Source: Chloroflexota bacterium (lineage in GTDB: Bacteria; Chloroflexota; Dehalococcoidia; Bin125). Taken from it: a stretch of 19,786 nt of DNA. The stretch lies in contig JAPOXB010000021.1 in the NCBI GenBank assembly GCA_026707335.1, positions 1 to 19,786 on the forward strand, given 5' to 3'. A program made the position numbers and the translations under genes. Below are positions 14,822-19,786 of this stretch, one piece after another; within the stretch, counting starts at the first letter, position 1; each line of letters opens with the position of its first letter. The notes beneath the pieces were generated by a model. It was not told the DNA's origin and ran no database searches. It worked only from the letters and a program-made list of their open reading frames with translations.

Positions 14822-16273
14822 CTGACCCACGCCGCCGACTCGCCCACCGACCGTCCCTGGCCGGCCGCCGTGCCGGAGGCCGCCGGCGTGGATTCTGATC
14901 TGCTCGCGACGCTGTGCCGGCGCATCGTGGAGATTGGGCTCCCGATCCACAGCTTGCTCGTGCTGCGCCACGGCCGCGTCGCCGCCGACGTGACCTTCCA
15001 CCCCTTCACCGGCGGCCTGCACGACCTCGCCTCCTGCACGAAGAGCGTCACGTCGACCCTGGTCGGCATCGCCATCGACCGGGGCCATATCGCGGGCGTC
15101 GATCAGCCCGTGCTCGACCTCCTGCCCGGCCGTGCCGCCGCGAACGTGGATGAGCGCAAACGCGGCCTGACGCTCGCCCACCTGCTCACCATGTCCACCG
15201 GCCTCGCCTGCTACGCGGATCCCGGCGAGATCACGCTGCAGGAGATGCGCCGCAGCGACGACTGGGCGCAGTTCGTGCTCGACCTGCCGATGGTCGAGGA
15301 GCCGGGCGCCCGCTTCGAGTACTGCAGCCCGGCGACGTACCTGCTCTCCGTCATCCTCCAGGAGGCGACCGGGCGCACGGCGCTCGACTTCGCGCGCGAG
15401 AGCCTCTTCGGGCCACTCGGCATCGAGGAGGTAGTGTGGCCGCCGAGCCCTCAGGGCGTCACGACCGGCTGGGGCGATCTGCACCTCACGCCCCACGACA
15501 TGGCCAAGATCGGCGCGCTCTTCCTGCAGCGCGGCCGCTGGGACGGCCGCCGGGTCGTCTCGCCCGAGTGGGTCGCCGCGGCGACGCGCAAGCACGCCAC
15601 CCCGCCCGGGCGCTACGGCTACGGCTACGGCTGGTGGCTGGAGTCGCCCGAGGTCTACGCCGCCATCGGGCGCGGCGGCCAGCAGATCATCGTGGCGCCG
15701 GCGCTCGACGCCGTCTTGGTGCTGACGGCGGGCCTCGCGTCCGAGCAGTGGGCCGCCCGCGACAAGCTCATCGACACGCACCTGCGTCCCGCGCTGCGCA
15801 CCGACGTCCCCCTCTCTCCCAACCCGGCCGGGGTCGAGCGGCTGCGCGCGGCGGCGGAGGCGGCCCGGCAGCCCCGCGACGACCCGCGCCCGCCCCCTCC
15901 GATCCCCGCCCTCGCCCACGATGTCGAAGGCCGGGAGTACCGCCTCGACGCCAACGACTTCGGCCTGCGCGCCCTCTCGCTGGCGCACGCCGGGGAGGAC
16001 GAGGCCCGCCTGCGGATCTCCGGCCAGGGCGAGTGGGAGTTGCGCATCGGCCTCGACAACGTGCCGCGCTACACCGCCGCCGGCCGCATCGGGCTCCGCG
16101 CCGCCTGCCGCGGCGGCTGGCAGACCGGGGATGTCTTCTCCCTCGACTGGGACGAGATCGGCAGCATCAATCGATGGCAGGTGTCGCTTCGCTTCGATGG
16201 CGACGAGGTCACCCTGGAGTTGGCCGAGGCGACCGGCCTCGGCACGGCGACCATCCACGGCCGACGCGCATAG
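14822..16273 (+). CDS. Serine hydrolase, class C beta-lactamase-like (PF00144), probable CTG start
   Basis: From a CTG start this is a 483-residue enzyme of the penicillin-binding-protein/class C beta-lactamase/esterase superfamily. The nucleophile motif SxxK is SCTK at residues 71-74 within HDLASCTKSVTST. The second motif YxN is Y167-C-S169. The HTG-like third motif is GRGGQ at 283-287. A C-terminal beta-rich region of about 130 residues follows the catalytic domain. It probably acts as a carboxylesterase or amidase. The stretch WP..VPE..GVDSDLL matches the conserved family N-terminus, so the GTG at 14870 is too late; it also lacks a ribosome-binding site. The CTG at 14822 has GAGGGGAG seven bases upstream, and a TAG at 14774 closes the frame, with no ATG, GTG or TTG between. 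No signal peptide is apparent. It is followed 28 bases later by the LLM gene. Confidence 0.88.
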   Translation: MTHAADSPTDRPWPAAVPEAAGVDSDLLATLCRRIVEIGLPIHSLLVLRHGRVAADVTFHPFTGGLHDLASCTKSVTSTLVGIAIDRGHIAGVDQPVLDLLPGRAAANVDERKRGLTLAHLLTMSTGLACYADPGEITLQEMRRSDDWAQFVLDLPMVEEPGARFEYCSPATYLLSVILQEATGRTALDFARESLFGPLGIEEVVWPPSPQGVTTGWGDLHLTPHDMAKIGALFLQRGRWDGRRVVSPEWVAAATRKHATPPGRYGYGYGWWLESPEVYAAIGRGGQQIIVAPALDAVLVLTAGLASEQWAARDKLIDTHLRPALRTDVPLSPNPAGVERLRAAAEAARQPRDDPRPPPPIPALAHDVEGREYRLDANDFGLRALSLAHAGEDEARLRISGQGEWELRIGLDNVPRYTAAGRIGLRAACRGGWQTGDVFSLDWDEIGSINRWQVSLRFDGDEVTLELAEATGLGTATIHGRRA

Positions 16274-16301
16274 CCGCGGCGGCGGCCCTGGAGTGCGGGC
16301 A

Positions 16302-17333
16302 ATGAAGGTCGGACTGTTCCTCACCAATCAGCAGCGCCTCGATGCGGACATGGTCACGGCGCTGGACGAGCAGATCGCGATGGCGCGGCTCGCCCGCGAC
16401 CGCGGCTGGGACTCGCTGTTCTCCGGCCAGCACTACCTCAACGAGGGAGACAACCAGCAGTTGCAGCTGGTCCCGTTTCTGGCCCGCCTGATCCCGGAGG
16501 CGGGCGACATGCGGGTGGGCCTGGGCGTCCTGCTGCTCAACCTGCACAACCCCGTCTACGTCGCCGAGACGGTCGCCACGCTCGACGTGATCTCGGGCGG
16601 CAGGCTGATCTTCGGCGTCGGCCTGGGCTACCGCGACGTCGAGTTCGACGCCTTCGACGTGCCGCGGGGCGTCCGCGCCGAGCGCTTCGAGGAGTACCTG
16701 GCGCTCGTGCAGCGGCTGTGGACGGAGGACTCCGTCAGCCACGACGGCGAGACCTGCCGGCTCGACGGCGTGCGCATGAACATCCGGCCCGTGCAGCGGC
16801 CGCGGCCACCGATCTGGATCGCCGCCAACAACGACCCGGCGATCCGGCGCGCCGCGCACCTCGGCGACGCCTGGTTCATCAACCCCCATTCGACGGTCGA
16901 GACGATCCGCCGCCAGCTGGCCATCTATCGCGACGAGTTGGGGCTTCGCGGCAGACCGACCCCGCGCGAGCTTCCCGCCATCAAGGAGGTCTTCTGCGCC
17001 CGCGATCGCGCCGCCGCCCTGGAGCAGGCCGGACCCTACCTGCGCGGCAAGTACGCCGACTACGCGCGCTGGGGCCAGGACGAGGCCATGCCCGACGACG
17101 AGACCTTCGACCAGGAGTTCGCCGACCTGCTGCGTGATCGCTTCGTACTGGGTTCACCGGAGGAGTGTTTCGAGCAGTTGCGCCCCTACTGGGAGGAGTT
17201 CGGCGTCGATCACCTCGTCCTGCGCACCCACTGGGCCGGGATGCCCGCCCAGACGGCGCTCGACAGCATGCGCCTGATCTCCGACGAACTGCTGCCCGCC
17301 CTGCACGCGGTCGAGCCGCGAGCGACGGCCTGA
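16302..17333 (+). CDS. LLM class (luciferase-like) flavin-dependent oxidoreductase
   Basis: This 343-residue protein has the bacterial luciferase-like TIM-barrel fold: MKVGLFLTNQQ start, the LARDRGWDSLFSGQHY segment (about 31-46), and ETVATLDVISGGRLIFGVGLGYRDVEFDAFDVP (about 89-121), which is the group's signature. The segment RPPIWIAANNDPAIRRAA (about 168-185) forms the phosphate-binding region for FMN or F420. It should act in the cytosol as an FMNH2-dependent monooxygenase or F420-dependent reductase; the sequence cannot separate the two. The ATG at 16302 is eight bases after GGAG (16290-16293). The 28-base gap to the serine hydrolase implies one transcript, so hydrolysis of an ester or amide followed by flavin-dependent oxidation is a plausible two-step path (inference). 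It ends 12 bases from the convergent aminotransferase. Confidence 0.9.
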   Translation: MKVGLFLTNQQRLDADMVTALDEQIAMARLARDRGWDSLFSGQHYLNEGDNQQLQLVPFLARLIPEAGDMRVGLGVLLLNLHNPVYVAETVATLDVISGGRLIFGVGLGYRDVEFDAFDVPRGVRAERFEEYLALVQRLWTEDSVSHDGETCRLDGVRMNIRPVQRPRPPIWIAANNDPAIRRAAHLGDAWFINPHSTVETIRRQLAIYRDELGLRGRPTPRELPAIKEVFCARDRAAALEQAGPYLRGKYADYARWGQDEAMPDDETFDQEFADLLRDRFVLGSPEECFEQLRPYWEEFGVDHLVLRTHWAGMPAQTALDSMRLISDELLPALHAVEPRATA

Positions 17334-17345
17334 CGGCGCCGGCGC

Positions 17346-18518
17346 CTATCCCGCGCCCAGCAGGCTCCGGATGCGCTCGATGGCGGCGCGGATGTTCTCG
17401 GCGCTGTTGGCGTAGGAGAAACGCAGGTAGCCCTCGCCCAGCCGCCCGAAGCTCGTCCCCGCCACGACGGCGACGCCCGCCTCCTCCATCAGCCGCCGCT
17501 GCAGGGCGCCCGCGTCGATGCCCGTCCCCTCGATGTTGGGGAAGACGTAGAACGCGCCGCCCGGGTCGGCGCAGCGGACGCCCGGCAGTGAGTTGAGCCC
17601 GGCCACGATGATCCGTCTCCGCTCGTCGAACGCTTGCCGCATCTCCTCGACGGCGTCCTGCGGGCCGTGCAGCGCCGCCAGCCCCGCGTGCTGCGCGACG
17701 GCGCTGGGGCAGGAGTAGGAGTTCACCGCCAGCCGCTCGGCGTGCGGGAACAGGTTCGCCGGCCAGACGCCGTAGCCCAGCCGCCAGCCGGTCATGGCGT
17801 AGGTCTTGCTCCAGCCGTCGATCACGATCAGCCGATCGCGGATCTGCGGATAGCGCAGCAGGCTCACGTGCGTGCGCTCGCCGTAGAGGATGCGGCTGTA
17901 GATCTCGTCGCTGAGGATCGTCACGTCGGGATAGGCGGCCAGCCCATCGAGCAGCCGCTCGATCTGCTCCGCCGGCACCACGCCGCCGGTGGGGTTGGCC
18001 GGGCTGTTGAGGATCAGCAGCCGCGTGCGCTCCGTCACGTTGGCCAGCACCTGCTCGGCGTCGAAGGAGAAGCCCGCGCTCTCGTGCAGCTCGATGGGCA
18101 CCGGCGTCGCGCCGGAGTAGGCGATCACCGACTCGTAGATCGGGAAGCCGGGGTTCGGGTACATGATCTCCACCCCCGGCTCGCCGAACAGCAGGATCGC
18201 GAAGTACATGATCGGCTTCGCGCCCGGCGTGATCAGCACCGACCCGGGGTCGACCGCGGCCTCGTGGCGCGACGTCAGATCCTGCGCCACCGCCTCGCGC
18301 AGGGCCGGCAGACCGGCGGCCGGCGTGTAGCCGTGGTGGCCGTCGTCGAGCGCCCGCTTCGCCGCCTCGACGATGTGCGCGGGCGTGCGGAAGTCGGGCT
18401 GGCCGATGCCCAGGTTGATGATGTCGCGGCCCTGGGCGCTGAGTTGCTGCGCGCGCGCCAGCACCTCGAAGGCGGTCTCGGTGCCGAGGCGGTCCAGCGC
18501 GGCGACGGGGTGGGGCAT
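17346..18518 (-). CDS. Pyridoxal-phosphate-dependent class I/II aminotransferase
   Basis: This 390-residue fold-type I aminotransferase of the aspartate-aminotransferase group (Ib-like subgroup) has all expected PLP residues. These are the NPTGG motif with N175, D204 and Y207 in SDEIYS, the Schiff-base K238 in GWSKTYAMTGWRLGYG, and the substrate-carboxylate Arg in YLRFSYANS near the C-terminus. The N-terminal INLGIGQPDF (34-43) is typical of the family. It transfers amino groups between an amino acid and a 2-oxoacid in the cytosol; which pair is unclear. The ATG at 18516-18518 has AGGA eight bases upstream. It stands alone between convergent LLM and divergent peroxiredoxin genes. Confidence 0.92.
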   Translation of the reverse strand: MPHPVAALDRLGTETAFEVLARAQQLSAQGRDIINLGIGQPDFRTPAHIVEAAKRALDDGHHGYTPAAGLPALREAVAQDLTSRHEAAVDPGSVLITPGAKPIMYFAILLFGEPGVEIMYPNPGFPIYESVIAYSGATPVPIELHESAGFSFDAEQVLANVTERTRLLILNSPANPTGGVVPAEQIERLLDGLAAYPDVTILSDEIYSRILYGERTHVSLLRYPQIRDRLIVIDGWSKTYAMTGWRLGYGVWPANLFPHAERLAVNSYSCPSAVAQHAGLAALHGPQDAVEEMRQAFDERRRIIVAGLNSLPGVRCADPGGAFYVFPNIEGTGIDAGALQRRLMEEAGVAVVAGTSFGRLGEGYLRFSYANSAENIRAAIERIRSLLGAG

Positions 18519-18658
18519 GTCGGCGATCCTATCCCTGTTATCTCCGCCTCCCAGCGCGGAGGGGGAACGGTTGGCAAACGGCCGTCCGTTTGCCAGTATC
18601 GCAGCATAAGACCCGCGGCATCCGGCGCGCGACCGGCGCCGGCGATGAGGAGAGCATC
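18519..18658. promoter_or_regulatory. Divergent promoter region with peroxiredoxin promoter candidate
   Basis: This 140-base gap holds, on the plus strand, TTGGCA (18571-18576) and CAGTAT (18594-18599) separated by 17 bases, a fair -35/-10 pair that would start transcription near 18606, leaving a leader of about 53 bases. On the minus strand TAGGAT (revcomp of about 18528-18533) is a -10-like hexamer, but it lies so close to the aminotransferase start that it is doubtful. The palindrome listed separately covers the plus-strand promoter. Confidence 0.45.
18572..18595. promoter_or_regulatory. 10-4-10 palindrome, candidate repressor operator
   Basis: TGGCAAACGG (18572-18581) and CCGTTTGCCA (18586-18595) form a perfect inverted repeat around CCGT. 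The palindrome overlaps the -35 hexamer, the spacer and the first bases of the -10 of the candidate peroxiredoxin promoter, where a repressor dimer would block RNA polymerase. The motif is AT-richer than its surroundings. It does not match the OxyR consensus. There is no following T-run, so it is not a terminator. Confidence 0.55.
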
Positions 18659-19291
18659 ATGACCTTGCGACTTGGCGACACCGTGCCCGACTTCCAGGCC
18701 CAGACCACGGAGGGATCGATCAGCTTCCACGACTTCCTGGGCGAGAGCTGGGGCGTCCTCTTCTCGCACCCGGCCGACTTCACGCCCGTCTGCACGACGG
18801 AGCTTGGCGCCGTCGCGAAGCTGAAGCCGGAGTTCGAGAAGCGCAACGTGAAGGTCGTGGGGCTGAGCGTCGACCCGATCGAGAGCCACGCGGAGTGGGT
18901 GAAGGACATCAACGACACCCAGAACACGACGGTGAACTTCCCCATCATCGCCGACGGCGACCGCAGCGTGGCCGAGATGTACGACATGATCCACCCCAAC
19001 TCGGACGACAAGACGCCGGTGCGCTCGGTCTTCATCGTCGATCCGGGCAAGAAGCTGCGGCTGACGCTGACCTACCCGCCCTCGGCGGGCCGCAACTTCG
19101 CGGAGATCCTGCGCGTCATCGACAGCCTGCAACTCACCACCTACCGCAAGGTGGCGACGCCGGCCGACTGGCAGCAGGGCGAGGACGTCGTGATCCTGCC
19201 GACCGTCCCCGACGACGAGGCGAAGGAGCTGTTCCCGGCCGGCTTCACCACGCACCGGCCCTACCTGCGCACGACGGCCGCCCCGGAGTAG
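18659..19291 (+). CDS. 1-Cys peroxiredoxin (Prx6-type, AhpC/TSA family)
   Basis: This 210-residue thiol peroxidase reduces H2O2, organic peroxides or peroxynitrite in the cytosol. The peroxidatic Cys is C45 in DFTPVCTTELG, the Prx6-subfamily form of the PxxxT/SxxC motif. The conserved Arg is in PVRSVFIVDP. The long C-terminal domain, from about residue 165 (VATPADWQQGEDVVILPTV), is the Prx6-type dimerisation extension, and no resolving Cys is seen there. Length is typical (about 210-220). The ATG at 18659 follows GAGGAGA closely; an upstream in-frame ATG at 18590 lies inside the palindrome and promoter, and is rejected. The partner reductant is not encoded nearby. It is probably controlled through the palindrome at 18572-18595. 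Confidence 0.93.
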   Translation: MTLRLGDTVPDFQAQTTEGSISFHDFLGESWGVLFSHPADFTPVCTTELGAVAKLKPEFEKRNVKVVGLSVDPIESHAEWVKDINDTQNTTVNFPIIADGDRSVAEMYDMIHPNSDDKTPVRSVFIVDPGKKLRLTLTYPPSAGRNFAEILRVIDSLQLTTYRKVATPADWQQGEDVVILPTVPDDEAKELFPAGFTTHRPYLRTTAAPE

Positions 19292-19324
19292 CGCCGCTGG
19301 CTGCTACCGCCCGTCCGGCCCGGA

Positions 19325-19696
19325 TCAGGCCATCGGCTGGATGACGACGCGCCCGCCGTCCCGCACCTGGATGCTGAGGTCATGCATGTCGAGCAGGGAC
19401 ATGCCGGCCAGTGGCAATGGTCCCACGGCGTCGGCCTCGATAAACCTTGGCCGGCCGTCCCAGAGGATCGTGACGCCGTGCACACCGAAGGTTGCGGTAT
19501 CGCCGTTGGCCAAGACCGCCCCGCCATGAAGCAGGAAGGGCAGTCCCAGTTCCTCGACCAAGGACGGCGGCAGCGTCAGAAAGCCGCTGTAGCCGGTGTC
19601 TATCACTGCCTCGATCTCCCGCTCCTGCCCCGTTGGGCCGCGCAGGAAAAGCGTCACCACTGCTTCGTACGCGGCGTTCACCACGCCCTCGATCAC
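19325..19696 (-). CDS. Retropepsin-like (clan AA) aspartic protease
   Basis: This 123-residue small protein carries VIDTGYSGFLTLP at 31-43, the D-T-G-x-S-G-F-L-T motif of single-domain bacterial clan AA aspartic proteases (D33 catalytic). These must dimerise to build an active site. A later MSLLDMHDLSIQVRDGG segment (about residues 98-114) matches the second conserved beta-hairpin (the G-M-S-L/L-L position). No signal peptide is evident. Biological substrates of this family are mostly unknown. The start is GTG at 19694-19696, five bases after GGAGG, and it overlaps the TGA of the upstream gene as GTGA. This indicates translational coupling. Base composition and codon use look a little less GC-extreme than in neighbours. 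Confidence 0.85.
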   Translation of the reverse strand: MIEGVVNAAYEAVVTLFLRGPTGQEREIEAVIDTGYSGFLTLPPSLVEELGLPFLLHGGAVLANGDTATFGVHGVTILWDGRPRFIEADAVGPLPLAGMSLLDMHDLSIQVRDGGRVVIQPMA

Positions 19697-19786
19697 CCGG
19701 TCCTCCAGAACGAGCCGGCTCCGAAGCTGCGCAGCGCCCGGAATCCGACCTTCACGGCCCAGATGTCGGCGTCCGGGTTCTGAGCG
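19693..19786 (-). CDS. Truncated upstream partner of the aspartic protease (C-terminal 30 residues only)
   Basis: On the minus strand an open frame enters from the right edge and runs for about 30 codons to a TGA at 19693-19695. Its readable C-terminus includes PDADIWAVKVGFRALRS and ends in SFWRTG. The TGA overlaps the protease GTG start by sharing GTGA, and the GGAGG ribosome-binding site for the protease lies inside its last codons. I do not recognise the family. The overlap arrangement makes it a real gene more likely than a chance frame. Confidence 0.55.
   Translation of the reverse strand, partial: AQNPDADIWAVKVGFRALRSFGAGSFWRTG

Noticed and set aside
17335..17346. GGCGCCGGCGCC, a 12-bp palindrome between the LLM and aminotransferase stops
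   Set aside because: It has no loop and no U-tract, and such GC-only palindromes arise easily at this base composition; too weak for a terminator call.
18527..18542. Resemblance of TATCCCTGTTATC upstream of the aminotransferase to part of a homing-endonuclease site
   Set aside because: The match is partial and there is no intron, intein or endonuclease gene; treated as chance.
18590..18658. An upstream ATG at 18590 for the peroxiredoxin
   Set aside because: It lies inside the palindrome and promoter, lacks a ribosome-binding site, and would add residues not found in the family; the ATG at 18659 has GAGGAGA and gives the standard N-terminus.

Overview
This window is very GC-rich bacterial DNA (third codon positions almost all G or C) with short intergenic gaps. 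The content is a mix of oxidoreductases, two acetolactate-synthase-like thiamine diphosphate (ThDP) enzymes, a NIPSNAP protein, a flavin-dependent halogenase, a luciferase-like monooxygenase and a class-C-type serine hydrolase. This mix is typical of environmental, heterotrophic high-GC lineages. One intergenic hairpin followed by a TTAGGGGGTGAGG-like tail looks like a repeat I associate with Chloroflexota genomes. I therefore lean weakly to Chloroflexota, but nothing here fixes the taxon. No rRNA, tRNA, CRISPR array, transposase or phage gene was seen.

Layout, left to right: the C-terminal end of an 18-residue-repeat helical protein (+, cut by the window edge); a ketopantoate-reductase-like enzyme (-); a large FAD/Fe-S D-2-hydroxyacid dehydrogenase of the YdiJ type (+); two paralogous ThDP enzymes facing away from each other across 221 bp (- and +); a four-gene leftward run of halogenase, SDR, NIPSNAP and aldo/keto reductase (-); a 14-TM-type DHA2 drug/metabolite exporter divergent from the halogenase (+); a GH43/GH130-like beta-propeller protein (-); a two-gene unit of serine hydrolase and LLM flavin oxidoreductase (+); a class I aminotransferase (-); a 1-Cys (Prx6-type) peroxiredoxin (+); and, at the right edge, a retropepsin-like aspartic protease coupled by a 4-base overlap to a truncated upstream gene (-). 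Transcription direction changes at almost every gene.

How they may work together (inference): the hydroxyacid dehydrogenase, the ketopantoate-reductase-like enzyme and the two ThDP enzymes all belong to families that handle 2-hydroxy and 2-oxo acids. They could form a loose 2-oxoacid catabolic neighbourhood. The halogenase-SDR-NIPSNAP-AKR run with a divergent exporter looks like a small tailoring-and-export unit for a halogenated small molecule. Its SDR lacks the catalytic Tyr and Lys, and its halogenase has changes next to the halide site, so its chemistry may be unusual.

Notable sequence-level points are a probable CTG start codon for the serine hydrolase, a probable leaderless start for the ketopantoate-reductase-like gene, a CTAG tetranucleotide shared by two convergent stop codons, four consecutive perfect inverted repeats between two convergent genes, and a 10-4-10 palindrome sitting on the putative peroxiredoxin promoter. 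No intergenic stretch reaches 300 bases.
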